Origin: Fragum whitleyi
Lineage: Eukaryota; Mollusca; Bivalvia; Cardiida; Cardiidae
DNA length: 64,000 nt
NCBI GenBank assembly: GCA_948146395.1
Contig: OX411551.1
Coordinates: forward strand, 50,526,997 to 50,590,996
Reading direction: 5' to 3'
Shown piece by piece: positions 23,870 through 35,321 of this stretch. The notes under the pieces were generated by a model. It was not told where the DNA came from. It did no database searches and saw only the letters and a list, made by a program, of their open reading frames with translations. The position numbers and the translations under genes were made by a program. The number at the start of each line of letters is the position of its first letter. Position 1 is the first letter of the stretch.

Positions 23870-24222
23870 TGTCCGTTTCGCAGTGGGACCGGACATGAAT
23901 GAATTACAGACTATTGCCAACAACTTCCATCCATCAATAAAGTTTACTGTTCAAGTTTCGAATGAGCAGCACATCTTTTTAGACACTATATCCCGTCTGG
24001 ATAGAAACGAACTTCACGTTGATCTTAATTAAAAACGAACAGACAAATATCAATACTTGACCCCTACTGGCTACCACCCTAAATATTGATGGAGGAACAT
24101 CCCTTACAGTCTGGCCCTTCGGATTCATAGAATCTGTACACAAGAGAGAGTGCCTAAAAACAACACTCCAAAGATTTAACACATCACTTACAAAACTCGA
24201 GGCAGGTCATATCTAAGCGTTT
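23870..24222 (+). pseudogene. Penelope-like element RT, C-terminal fragment (decayed)
   Basis: The single frame through ATG at 23895 reads NNFHPSIKFTVQVSNEQ, HIFLDTISRLDRNELHVDLN, stop, KRTDKYQYLTPTGYHPKY, stop, IPYSLALRIHRICTQE, and further stops. This is the well known C-terminal block of Penelope-like RTs (FHPSIKFT.E.S....FLDT.I....L.TDLY.KPTD.H.YL...S.HP.H....IPYSLALRLRRIC). Four in-frame stops show decay. No GIY-YIG endonuclease follows before the MITE-like sequence at ~24300, so the copy is truncated or belongs to an endonuclease-deficient type. It has the same strand and the complementary portion of the protein to 9393-9714. Confidence 0.8.
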
Positions 24223-24299
24223 CCAAATGAAACGATCAAAATTTCATTCGTGTTGATTTAGTAATTTGTGAATTTGATTAGTCTGCGAAGACATACCAA

Positions 24300-24570
24300 C
24301 AGAAAAGTACATAAAGAGAGGTAAAGATATCACTTATTTCGTTGAAAAAAAAGGTAAGAAAAAGCAATATTGTTGTACCTCTCTTGAATTTCACTAAAAA
24401 CTCACTCATCTCACTCATTGAATTTCATTCCAAAATCAATCCAAATTATTCACAATATTTCAGAGTCATTGCAATAGGCTTAGTACTGAAAGGTGAAAAG
24501 GTTAGTGTAGTGCTGCCATTATTTCTTGTAAACTCATTCAAGTGTTTACTACATTAAGTCCTCATCAAGG
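24300..24570. mobile_element. Fragment of a CAGTTAAC-family MITE
   Basis: Carries the family's inner phrases AGAGAGGTAAAGATATC, ACCTCTCTTGAATTTCACT, AAACTCACTCATCTCACTCA and TTGAATTTCATTCCAAAAT in the usual order. Neither TIR is recognisable. The 71-codon ORF is accidental. Confidence 0.5.
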
Positions 24571-26070
24571 TGTACCAGGAAGCCATTTTACGGACTTTGC
24601 ATGCTTTAATGGGTTGTTATAAGAGAAATTCAATGTCAATGTTGACTTAATGAACTGGATAAAAGCCACAATATCTACGGTACATTTCATAACAGAAATT
24701 CCTTAGAAATCTCACTCGCCTTTACATTGTACATTAGCCGAATTTCAAAACGAAGTAGCCAAATTAGCGATACTTTTATCATTAACATTTCCTTCCATAT
24801 GTGAATTCAAATCAAAATACATGGCTAAATGATCGCTTTTTTTTTTATCTTACAGAACGATTGCTTGAGCTTAAACTTATTAACGGTGGGGAATAGCAAA
24901 ATGAAAACCGGTATTCTGCAAAAAACATAGCGCAATTTTGTGTAAGATTTACGGTGCTTTTGTAACCGTAAATGGCCGTATGTATGTGTGCATGCATCAT
25001 TTACAGGAACACTACCGACAATGAAATGAAAATTCATATCGCAATCCGGGAACTGTGAGAGATGATTAAATTATTTTTTAAAAAAAATAACTGCAATATG
25101 TATGTGCAGATGTTTTAGTAACCCATTGTTGTGCACTAGTTTACGGCGTCATTCGGAATCCAAGTAACACCGGACTGCCCCAGAATCGGAAGCATCGAGG
25201 TCGAAAGGTTAAATCGACTTCATTAGTGTCAAAAGGAGGTAGCTCGAATGGGAATCGTGTTAATATGGATCGGCACAGAGTCCCAAATGATCTTACTCTT
25301 TCATTATAACTGTCGCTTTTCGAATCGAATTGCGCGCGCACGTCTTAAGGTAGATCAAAAAGATCTAAGAAAGGACACATGTATCATAATGTTCAGCTGA
25401 TCTATTGGTAGGAAGAACATGTATTCAATATTCAATATTCAAGGTACGTATCTTTATTCAACACCTTTTTCCTGTTTACCCCAACCATCACTGTTTGCTC
25501 ACTGTGCTTATCTTTTTTAAGGCCCAGTCCCAATGTCAAAACGGACTCAAAACGTATGGTAAACAGGCTCAACGGAAGGGGGAAATTTTCATCCGTTCTC
25601 ATACGCTTGATGCATTCGAAACACCACTCGGCCAATCCCACGATCAAACTCGGATGTACATAGACGGACTATTTTAAAAAAAATACGGAATAACCTTTGA
25701 AAACCTCGATGACGTCAGTTAAAATGGCGTTAGCCCTCGAAACTGTGAGTGAAAACATTCGACGAAGCAAACGCTACTCGTTTAAGTCACTGACGTGAAA
25801 CCATCGTATCCTAATATAAATATCTTAAGAATCTTAAATAACGGCTAAAAAAATCTCAGTTTTTTTAGAATGCTTCGTCATTCTCAAAAATTTTGATTTT
25901 TCAGCCCTAATTTACTTAAAAATATATAAATCTACAGTGCTAGTTTTTCTTACACTGTTCCCGCCTAACAAAAAGCACGATTTTGTAACATACCCATTCG
26001 CCTTACATACATCCGAGGTCTGTTGCAGTTTACGAAAATGACCGAGTGATGTTCCGAATGACGCTTAATG
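24571..26070. other. Intergenic, no gene recognised
   Basis: A short ORF near 25405-25677 overlaps an opposite-strand ORF and contains GGCCCAGTCCCAATGTCAAA-type text that looks like non-coding repeat rather than protein. A poly-T tract lies near 24836. No tandem array or TIR pair found. Confidence 0.4.
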
Positions 26071-27125
26071 ATCGGACACCTCAAGAATGTAGCCTGGAGG
26101 ATTTTGAGTGGATATTCATCGGAAGCCTTGCGGATAAGAGCGGATGCCAGCTCAGAAGAGGTTACCGGGTGTAATTGTGACGTATTCGAATAGCAGAAAG
26201 AGCGTATACATAAAGCATTGGACGTATACGCCACGTTTGCTAAGCGGAAACAAAATGGATAGAGCGCGGATCATTTAATTTTACCTGATACACACGCTTT
26301 CATACGTAAATATCCGTGTTACTTCCCTTTTATATTATTTCTGTATACCAGATAATTCCGCCCTCTGTTCTCTTTCATCCAAAGCGGATTAGAATTCCGA
26401 GGAAGCCTAACGAATGGATTTAGGATACAACGAAAATATAACGGATAGTATAGTTAAATACATCGTGAAATTGACATTCATCACAATCAAAACCATTCTA
26501 AATCGCTCACTCAGCGCTCCATTCATTCATTTCAAACACTCACTCAAATCTTTCAAAAACGCTCAAAATTCACTGAATAACTTATAACAACTTCGTTTGA
26601 AATAATAATAGCTAGGAAAAAAATCGGGATTTCACTTATTTAATTGAAATTTGAAGCGTCTGGTAGGTTCTTGAAGAAATAGGGAGATATCAAATGAACT
26701 TGTATGTATATTTTATAAAAGGGAGGTAATCAATATTGCTAATTTTGTTTATCCAGAACAAAATTTACAATACTTGATTACTTCCCATTATATTAACTCA
26801 AAAGTCGCTCCACACACTCATTCAATTTCATTTCTAAATCATTCCAAAATCATTCACCTTGTCAATTTCACGATGTTGTTAACTGTATCGGATAAGTAGC
26901 GTTTGTTCCGTGTATTGTTTCGCATTTACATTAATATAAAATAGATGAAAGTTTATCCGCTCTACAATTTTTGTACAGCTCAAAATTTCCTGCGCGGATG
27001 AAATCACAATAAACGGTCTCTCAACGGACAGAGCATATGCAAAGCGTATGGACAGGGTAAGAAACAGATGCAATGCGTCTTATCACGGATGTAAAGATTT
27101 TCACACGTTTTACCTCCCCAATGCA
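26071..27125 (-). repeat. Dispersed repeat R, inverted copy interrupted by a MITE
   Basis: The reverse complement matches 9721-10332 along its length once the MITE at 26451-26885 is removed. Landmarks on the plus strand are GAAGAGGTTACCGGGTG, GACGTATTCGAATAGC, GCGGAAACAAAATGGATAG, GCGTCTTATCACGGATGTAA and TTCACACGTTTTACCTC. R in the direct copy preserves the empty target CCGATAC (9953-9959), confirming that the MITE inserted at TA. Confidence 0.75.
26451..26885. mobile_element. MITE of the CAGTTAAC-TIR family, complete copy in repeat R
   Basis: 435 bp. Ends TAGTTAAATACATCGTGAAA and, inverted, CAGTTAACAACATCGTGAAA, with TA on both sides (26449-26450, 26886-26887). The left arm has CGCTCACTCAGCGCTCCATT. 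The right arm has AAAGTCGCTCCACACACTCA and TTCAATTTCATTTC. The empty site in the direct R copy makes this a verified insertion. Confidence 0.9.
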
Positions 27126-27660
27126 TCCGTAAGTGATTTTAGACTGGGCCTTTGCAAATTATAAATATTGATGACTGATAAGTCTGAACACGTGTGTTCA
27201 GAATAATTCTGTATGTCTGATGGTAAGCATTAGAAAGAGGGGTGTGCCTTCGTGATAATATTTTGATCGAAATTAAAACGACTGTTTTAAAAGTGAATCC
27301 ATTTTTGTACGGAAATCCCGTCTTTTTAAGAAACATTGTCCGTACAATTTTGAAAATCTTATTTCTTTTGTCCAAGTTCACAGATATACGATAAGTCAAG
27401 TGTCATTTTTGGCGATGTTTAAAGTTGCGCAATCTATATGTCTGTTAAAGATTTTTACTGATTCGCAATCTTTATACGCTTTTTTAGGATAATTTTTTTT
27501 GCATGTCTGATTGCTCCTTTTTTATGGTCAATTTTATGATGCACATTCATAATGCTTATTGTATTACCCACGTTTGTTTCTATCTGTGGTGCATGAACTC
27601 CTGAATCTATCTCAGCTGTAAGTAAAATGATAGGTCGTTTTGAAGTTTAATATAGGGTTA
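27126..27660. other. Intergenic, nothing recognised
   Basis: One 86-codon minus-strand ORF with no family resemblance. AT-rich. Confidence 0.35.
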
Positions 27661-27776
27661 ATTCACGTTTTTTGGGGCGTTAACATTTGCAGAGACCCGA
27701 AAAAATGTTTTACGCCCGAGTGCGTTAGAGCATTTTGAGGGACAATGCAAATGTTAACGCCCGAAAAAGCGTGAAT
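27661..27776. repeat. Fold-back element, ~31 bp arms
   Basis: Left ATTCACG...GGCGTTAACATTTGCA and right TGCAAATGTTAACGCC...CGTGAAT are inverted repeats around a ~54 bp loop. The phrases AACGCCCG and GCGTGAA recur at 28020-28100. Confidence 0.8.
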
Positions 27777-27984
27777 TGACGCTATTATTGCATAAAAAGA
27801 TGGATAAAGTAAAATAATTAATAAAAATAATAAGTACAAACTTCTTATATGACGCCGTGCATTACACCGTCCATCTTGTTTATACCGACGTTGCTTGGTA
27901 AAATGATGACGTCACACAATTTAACGCGGGATTTACAGCAACGTCTTTAGGTATGCTTTATTATAATATTGGACAAGGAAACTG

Positions 27985-28105
27985 ATAAAATGCATAGGCC
28001 CAGACCGAGAATATTTAAATTAAATAGCCGGGCGTGAACGGCACGCGAATTTACTGACTATTCCACGTTTTCACTCGTTAACGCCCGGGTTTTGTCTGTT
28101 AACGT
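27985..28105. repeat. Dispersed repeat shared (inverted) with 62575-62710
   Basis: TGCATAGGCCCAGACCGAG, AATATTTAAATTAAATAGCC, GGGCGTGAACGG and GTTAACGCCCGGGTT. The reverse complement pattern (GGCGTGAATGTATAAGTAAA, TTTACGCCCGGCTTTTTTAC, CTGGGCCTATATAATG) is at 62625-62710. Confidence 0.6.
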
Positions 28106-29002
28106 ATGCCTTTAATGACTCGAAAACATACATTTTACGCAATAATAAGTATTGATTTATCTGTGAGTAGTTAAAAAAAGCTGCATGTAGTTTAATCCGT
28201 TATTGACTAGCGGAATCTTTCAAATATCATTTTGACTAACACTGAAAAAGACAATGTTATTGCAGGAAAGTATTTTAAACCTAAGGGAAACCTACAAAAA
28301 ATAGAGATGCTGATGTAAAATCTGTATGAACTGTACTTTATGTATTTACCTCAGTTCATAAGGAAGTTACTCTGTTCTTATTTTGCACAGCTGATTTGAT
28401 TATGAAAATAAAAAAAATGATGATGGGAACGAATATCCGTATCCTAATAACTCCAACTTGGACGAAATTGTCGATATTTTATCACCTCCATTTATAAGCA
28501 TATACGCACGTGTCAACCATGCCATGTGCGGGTATATATTGCTCTTCATTATTAAATTGAACTATTGGGCAAAGATTCAGATTAAAGGCCACTTACGCAT
28601 CTACTTGCAGCTCTTTAATTTTCCTCAACGCAAATTACAGTGCAGTATTTTCCACAGAGACATGGTCTCGCTTTCATATTTCTGACTAGCTGTGAACATA
28701 AAAGGAATTAGAGAATGCTTTACCAGTAATTTAAGTAATCAGCTATTTCTAAATGCTTTGATCAAATGACAGATGCATGTTGCCTTTAATGATATTGATT
28801 TCTTTCAGAGATATTGTCTATGGCCTTTTATAGATCGACAAATTAATAATCATATGGAAAACTCGATTACAAACTTATCATCCCTAACTCGAACAGAGAA
28901 TTTTGTTTTTGCGTTTTTAAGGAAGATTTATTTCTCTAACAAACAATTTATTATACATTGTAGGTCAAAAAGACACCGTTTGTGGTACAGTTAGCCTGGC
29001 TC
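28106..29002. other. Intergenic, no gene recognised
   Basis: Two plus-strand ORFs of about 75 codons (28458-28685, 28773-28994) show no recognisable domain. Codon use is not distinguishable from background. Nothing else seen. Confidence 0.35.
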
Positions 29003-29102
29003 CCAGGCTGTCAGTTAGTTTTAAAATCAATAAGGTAGACCAATCATGTTTAACTATCTTATTTCAAATTACCTCCCATATTCTCAAAAACTGACAGCCT
29101 GG
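29003..29102. repeat. Small inverted repeat pair CCAGGCTGTCAGTT
   Basis: Perfect 14 bp arms at 29003-29016 and 29089-29102 separated by 72 bp. Possibly a MITE remnant. A comparable pair, GTCCCACTGATC, occurs at 34441 and 34530. Confidence 0.55.
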
Positions 29103-29439
29103 TCAACTCTGCAGAGCTTACTCCCAGAAATTCCTGGAAGAATTTGACCCCTCGGTCAGGTCACAGTTTTACTGATGTAAGATATTGATAAGCCAGCCCT
29201 AGTGGGAACTCTTATGACTCCTTAATGACCCTTATCAAATAACACAGACTGTACCTGGTCAGATATTTATTGTCAGAAAAAAAGTTTAGAACGAATACAA
29301 TAGTTGATGAAATCAAAGTACTGTAAGCACAGTAAATCAGTCGTTACTGAATGGTTGGACAGACTGGTGCATTTCACACTTTAGAAATTTTGATAAACAA
29401 TTTTTAAACAAGAGTACCATCGTCACAAAATACGCCGCC

Positions 29440-30836
29440 ACTTTGCTGCTGTTTCACGAAAACAATTGTAGACACTACTTATTTTGACAGAACCAAATTC
29501 AAAATGACCAAGTTTCATTTAAATCAAGACAAAAAGTAAGGAGGAGTCGCCTTAACAAGGCTGCAATTTCAATAATCCCCAGACCTTAAGTTTTAAGGGG
29601 GCATAATTCAGGGAAATAAATGAGCCATAAAATCCTTGATCCATGACTACATCTACAAATTATGGTGATGACATTGACCATGTTTCATTTTTAATAAAGA
29701 CAAAAAGTAAGGAGGAGTTGCATTCAAAAGGCTGCAATTTCAATAAGCCCTAGATACTAAGTTTTAAGGGGGCATAATTTAGGGTAAATATAATGAACCA
29801 TAAAATCCTTACTTCATGCTCATCTACCAATTTCGGTTATAACATCCACCAAGTTTCATTTAGGTCCAGCCAGAAACTTAGGAAGAGTTGCATTCACAAG
29901 GCTGCAATTTCAATAAGCCCCAGAGAATAAATTTAAGGGGGCATAACTGAGGCAATAAGCCCCAGAGACTAAGTTTTTAAGGGGCATAACTCAGGCAAAT
30001 ATCAACTTACAATACAATCCTTCCTTCATGCACATCTACCAATTGAGGTGATAATATTGACCAAGTTTCAAGAAGATCCAGCCAGAAACTTAGGAGGAGT
30101 TGCGTTGACAAGAAAAGTGGACCCAGAGACTAAGTTTCCTACCAATTGAGGTGATAACATTTATATTGTTTCAAGAAGATCCAGCCAGAAACTTAGGAGG
30201 AGATGCGTTGACAAGAAAAGTGGACCCAGAGACTAAGTTTTTAAGGGGCATAACTCAGGCAAAAATCAACGAACCATAAAATCATTCCTTCACGCATATC
30301 TACCAATTGAGCTGATCACATTGACCAAGTTTCAAGAAGATCCAGCCAGAAACTTAGGAGGAGTTGCGTTGACAAGAAAAGTGGACCCAGAGACTAAGTT
30401 TTTACGGGGCATAACTCAGGCAAAAATCAGCAAACCGTAAAATCATTCCTTCATGCACATCTACCAATTGAGCTGATCACATTGACCAAGTTTCAAGAAG
30501 ATCCAGCCAGAAACTTAGGAGGAGTTGCGTTGACAAGAAAAGTGGACCCAGAGACTAAGTTTTTAAGGGGCATAACTCAGTCAAAAATCAGCGAACCGTA
30601 AAATCCTTCCTTCATGCACATCTACCAATTGGGATGATCAAATTGACCAAGTTTCAAGAAGATCAAGCCAGAAACTTAGGAGGAGTTGCGTTGACAAGAA
30701 AAGTGGACGGACGTACGGACGGACGGATGGACGGACGGACGGATGGACGGACGGACGGATAGACGGATGGACGGACGGACAGACGGAGAAGATGACGCCA
30801 ATATACGTCCGCCTCCGGCGGCGTATAAAAATGAAA
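29440..30836 (+). mobile_element. Pearl-like modular element: ~8 core units, GGAC microsatellite, conserved tail
   Basis: Units with (A/G)CCA(A/T)GTTTCA recur near 29507, 29677, 29850, 30059, 30169, 30323, 30485 and 30647. The last three are spaced 162 bp apart. Each contains AACTTAGGAGGAGTTGCGTT (or a variant) and AAGGGGCATAACTCAGGC. The array ends in (GGAC)n with GGAT/AGAC variants (about 30704-30787), then ATGACGCCAATATACGTCCG and GCGGCGTATAAAAATG. The two opposing ORFs at 30663-30891 are microsatellite translations. Core array, tetranucleotide tract and fixed 3' module are the described architecture of bivalve pearl elements (from memory). Confidence 0.8.
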
Positions 30837-31050
30837 ATCGAAACAATATGAACCTAGTAGTATCTTTTTCAAATAGCCCAAGATGGCTCACCAGAGTTCA
30901 AAGTTAAGATACCGGTAAAAACATGAAATCTATTTATATCATTTGATCAAAGACTTATATTAAAGTGTCTTCATTTGATCAAAGACTTATATTAAAGTGT
31001 CTTCTTTTCAGAACATATATGTTTAAGTTACATAATTCTTTTCTTTTCTT
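30837..31050. other. Intergenic with a short direct duplication
   Basis: TTTGATCAAAGACTTATATTAAAGTGTCTTC occurs twice in tandem (near 30941 and 30974, ~33 bp apart). Nothing else. Confidence 0.5.
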
Positions 31051-31640
31051 TTTTTTAAGATTTATGTAATTTTTTGGCCCAGAGAGTGTTGATAAGGAAA
31101 TTGTCATTAAGGGGATCGGGGACTTTATTTGAGCAGAAAAAATATAAACAAGTTGCATGCAGATTGAACTAAATTGTGGCCCGTAGAGTGTTAATAAACA
31201 ATTTATCATTTAGGCCTCCGTCCCAGTCTTTTTCAATGCAACCTCCAAATTTTCCATAGGGTTCTTCCATGTGACCTAAAAAAATTATGATTTAGAAGCA
31301 TGGGTACTGAACCAATATTATAGCCTCTAAAATACTCACAAAGAAATTACCGTTTAAGTGCGCCTGGTGTTTTCAAATTGGAACCTTTCCACTTTTGTTA
31401 TTTTATCCTTGTGACGGGACAAATAATCTGACAAAGTCTCATTAAGTCGGGTCAAAATTGTGCCCCCCCCCCCTAGAGTGTTTAGGAGGACATTTTCAAA
31501 GAGACCCTTTTACAGTGTATTCCAATAGAACCTTTCCATTTTCAATATGTGTTTTCTTTGTGACCTTACCAACTTTCTGACCAAGTTTCATGAAGAATGG
31601 ACCAATATTGAAGCCTTTAGAGTGTGAATGAAGAAATATT
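31051..31640 (+). repeat. Diverged pearl-like core units
   Basis: Phrases TCTGACCAAGTTTCATGAAG, AGAGTGTTGATAAGG / AGAGTGTTAATAAAC / AGAGTGTTTAGGAGG and CTTTTTCAATG repeat loosely. A C tract occurs near 31464. No clear terminal microsatellite. Confidence 0.5.
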
Positions 31641-32873
31641 CAACTAAGAATGACAACAGTCATTCAATAATCACAAAAACTACTTGGAGCATGATGTACT
31701 CAGATGAGCTTAAAATCTCTCAATTGCACTGGCGTCCAAGAATATTTTTTTTGGCTTTTCTGTTGGAGTTTTAAAAGTGAATTCAAAAAAAAACCTGGGC
31801 TAAGATTGATTAAATCCTAATTGAGACTCAACAAAAAATAGCATGGGGTATTCAGGTCACCAAGGCGTCGGCGTTGGCGTTTGTGTGGGCATAATGCTTT
31901 GGTTGAGTTTTTACGAGCAAGTGTGTCAAATTTCTGTTTCTACTAAAGCTATTGGTGTCGAACTTTGCACCTACTTTGAAGACCATAATATCAGCCTTCC
32001 AATGGTTCTAAACGCTGCCTTGATCTGGCATAACTCCTAGAGTTGTTGTGCTCTTTCTCTGAATTACATTGAATTCTCAGTTTTAGTATGAGATAGTTGA
32101 CAGGGATGACCTTTCTTATGTCTTTGAGATGTTGCGCTCCAATAAATTCGAAAATGATGAGTGGTGAATGGACCATAAAATTGACATGCTCTCTGATGGT
32201 TTACCTTATGGACATTGCTGATGTAGATATTGACAACCGGCTTAGATACCTCATTTCTGTCATGATTCGTCCATAAAAAATAGAAAAACTTTGACCTTGA
32301 ACGTAAAGAGTTCCTGGTCATATGACAATATAAATGAGCTTTCTCACCCTGTTTGCCCCCTAAGTAAAGCACCGGATGTTGTTATAATGATGCGCTTATC
32401 TTAGAATGGTTGATCTATGACACCTTTAGGCACATGGAAGTGACCTTGCTGTTAAAGGTTTTATTGGCAAAATGACGTTCTCTAGTTCAACGTTATGATA
32501 TCTTTAAATTTTCAAACTTTGCTTGATCTCACGAATGCCTATAAGTTTTTTTTACCATTGTCATATTCTTTCACAAAGATTGCTTTATTTACCAATGTTT
32601 TGAATATTTCTTCCAAAGTATTATTTACAGTAAATTGGACAAATTCATTTCTGCCATGCCATTGATGTTAATGTTTTTTTGTGAAGATGGCGATTAAACA
32701 CAGTGGTATGTTTTGAACCGTTGGTACACCAACGTTGAGAATAGTCTTGTCTGTTATACATATTCATAAATATTAGTTTGTGACACATTCTCTTAAGTGC
32801 TAGATCGTAAATTTTATTGTTGCCCTTTTAAGCATTGGCTCGGCTAATATCAGCCTAGTATTTGTCAAAGTTC
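31641..32873. other. Intergenic; CGTCGGCGTTGGCG repeat motif, no gene
   Basis: The 65-codon ORF at 31843 starts in a CAAGGCGTCGGCGTTGGCGT simple repeat that is common in non-coding mollusc DNA; the rest lacks any domain. Opposing ORFs at 31991-32372 are also unsupported. Confidence 0.4.
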
Positions 32874-33253
32874 ATAATCACGGGGGGTGATGTCCATAAT
32901 CGGAGTCTACGGCTCCGCTTTCAAAATCATGTGTGGAACTTCTGCTCCACGTGTGGCTCCGATTATGTAGATGTAAACATTTCATTTTTTGAATGAAAAA
33001 TGGGGTAGGGAGTCGGGATTTCCTCATTTATGTCATATTTCATTCATTAATCATAAAAAAAGTCGCATGCTATTCGACCGGTTATACATTTTGCAACGTA
33101 AACGTACTCAAAAAATGTAAGAACGCTCGTCGGTTTTTGTTAAAAATGATTTCTTCTGGGAGCAGTCTTGATTCAGGAATGTGAAAACACGTGGTCTTAA
33201 CCTCCAAAATGCAAATTCTGAACAACCACAACACTCTAACCCCCCGTGATAAT
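32874..33253. mobile_element. Possible small TIR element (~380 bp)
   Basis: ATAATCACGGGGGGT at 32874 is mirrored by ACCCCCCGTGATAAT at 33239-33253 (one mismatch). Inside, CATAATCGGAG (about 32895) and CTCCGATTATG (about 32957) make a second inverted pair. No coding capacity. Target duplication not clear. Confidence 0.5.
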
Positions 33254-33469
33254 GGTATTCAACACAGAGAAAAATCTTGTAAGCATAGACTTTCATCAAT
33301 GTTTGAATATTCGTCATATTCTTTGTTTATTTTCACCGTTTCTTTTGAAATTTTGCTGAAACACAGAGACAAATTTCTTTTAAATTCAGATTTTCACGCC
33401 AGGTGAGCGCTTCAGGTTTATTTTAACCTGGTTCATACTGTTTATTAAACACAAATGCCCCCGTAACAG

Positions 33470-34125
33470 CAATTTTTTGAAAATATTGACCTTAACAGAC
33501 AATGTGAAACCTTGTAAAATGACCTTGACCTTGATACCTAGGGATGCACATCACAGAGATCATTCATCATGCAAATTATGAGAAAGTAATCTAAAAAAAA
33601 AGCTTGAATGAACTGAACAAGTAAAGTTTAACGTTAAGTTTTTAAGAAGTTTGACCTTGATAGATGACCTTGATCTTGTCACGTGACATTGAAATTGATA
33701 TCTACAGATGCAGATTATCTAGATCTATCCTTACGCCTAGTATGAGACTTCTTTCTTGGATAAGTAGGATTACCTCCCATTTACATTGACAAATATTGGC
33801 AATGTTAAATTTTTTGGATAAGTTTTCCAGTTATTTGACCGTAACAGTTGTCCTTGACACATGACCTTGACTTTGGTATAAGCAGATGCCTACCATTGGG
33901 TCTATCATCATGCCGAACATGAGGCTTCTATCTTGAAAAGCCTTGAAAATATTGGCAATGTTAAGATTTTTAGTTAAGTTTTAAAGTCATTTGACCTTGA
34001 AAGACATTGAGATCTATTATCCTGCCAAATATGAGGCCTCTATTTTGAATTGCCTCGAAAATATTGGCAATGTTAAGTTTTTTGGTTAAGTTTTGCAGGT
34101 AGACAGACGGACAACGTTTTTTTTT
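33470..34125 (+). repeat. Diverged tandem array, ~150-170 bp units, ending in GACAGACGGAC
   Basis: AATATTGGCAATGTTAA recurs near 33791, 33948 and 34061. TTGACCTTGA-type text and ATGAGGC(C/T)TCTATYTTGAA are also repeated. It ends with GGTAGACAGACGGACAACG and a T tract (34117-34127), the same order of array then short tetranucleotide tract as in the pearl-like elements. Confidence 0.65.
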
Positions 34126-34440
34126 TTCTAATAAATTAAAATTTAGTTTTATTTTTTTTATTTATCTTTATTGGAAATTATTTAAGATTGAATTATAATT
34201 CAAAACAAAGTCCTGGTAAAATACTCTAGGTAGTCGGCAAATCAAGTATTTCCTTCCTAGAGCCCTGTCTAGAATTTTACATCGAATGACTTTACAGATT
34301 AAATAATCCAATAGAAAATAAAAAGTCAGACCAGAAAATGATAACAAGCTTGTTATTGTAAGACATTCCATGGCCCTATATTGACCCTTGAATAACCTGC
34401 TAACTGTAAACCTGTACATTGGGCTCTGCACAGTTTACCA
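34126..34440. other. Intergenic, nothing recognised
   Basis: An 87-codon minus-strand ORF has no family features. AT-rich. Confidence 0.35.
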
Positions 34441-34559
34441 GTCCCACTGATCGGCCAGTCAGAGAATATAAGCTGATAAGAAATTATCTTTCTTCAGTTG
34501 AATTTTGCTTACTTTTTCACAATACTTCAGATCAGTGGGACGGGAGCCAGTCTATGGTA

Positions 34560-35231
34560 CAGTTAAAAACATCGTGAAATTGACATTTTCCTCATTCAAA
34601 ATAATGCAAAACACACACTCAAACCATTCGAAAACGCTCAAACCATTGAAAAAATAGAGAATCAACAATGCCATTCAAAATGAATTTCGATAGAGAAAAA
34701 ACGAGATTTCACTGACATTATTCAAATTGTTAGTGTCTGATAGGTTCTTGAAGAAACAGGAGGCTATTTATAGAACTTGTATGCGTCTTTTCATTAAAGA
34801 GAGGTAATCAATATCGCTAATTTTGTTCGTCCGGAACAAATTTGCGATATAGAATGAATTAGTGAGTGGAGCGAGTTTTTAGTGGATGTAATGGAAGGGA
34901 ATCCTATATCGCAAATTTTGTTCAGGATGAACAAAATTAGCGATATTGATAACCTCCCTTTCATAAAAAAAGGCATACAAGTTCAATACATTGCTTCCTA
35001 TTTCATCAAAAACGTATGGTGCGATATCAATTGAATTATGTAAGTGAAATCGCGATTTTTCAATCTATCAAAATCTATCTTAAGTCACTATGTTGATTCT
35101 ACATTTTTCAATAGGCTTGAGCGTTTTTGAATGGTTTGAGTGAGTGTTTGATTGAATGATTGGAGCGCTGAGTGAGCGATTTAGAATGGTTTTTATTGAG
35201 GTGAATGTCAATTTCACGGTATAATTAATTG
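34560..35231. mobile_element. MITE of the CAGTTAAC family, palindromic long form (672 bp)
   Basis: Ends CAGTTAAAAACATCGTGAAA and, inverted, CAATTAATTATACCGTGAAA, with TA outside (34558-34559, 35232-35233). Unlike the ~435 bp copies, both halves carry the left-arm type. AACACACACTCAAACCATTC plus the AAAACGCTCAAAC phrase on the left is mirrored by TTGAGCGTTTTTGAATGGTT on the right, and the palindrome AATATCGCTAATTTTGTTC occurs on both sides of the centre. The whole element could fold into one long hairpin. Confidence 0.8.
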
Positions 35232-35321
35232 TATATCTGTATACGTTTTCTTATAAATTTACAATAATATTGTTTTTAAAGAACGTTACTTGCTTAAAGA
35301 CATCGGCTTTTATCGAATATA

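Noticed and set aside
30663..30891. Ser/Arg/Val-Arg-Pro-Ser repeat ORFs on the minus strand
   Set aside because: Translations of the GGAC tetranucleotide tract and tail of the pearl-like element.
31843..32040. 65-codon ORF starting MGYSGHQGVGVGVCVG
   Set aside because: The start is a GGCGTCGGCGTTGGCG simple repeat, with no downstream exon or domain.
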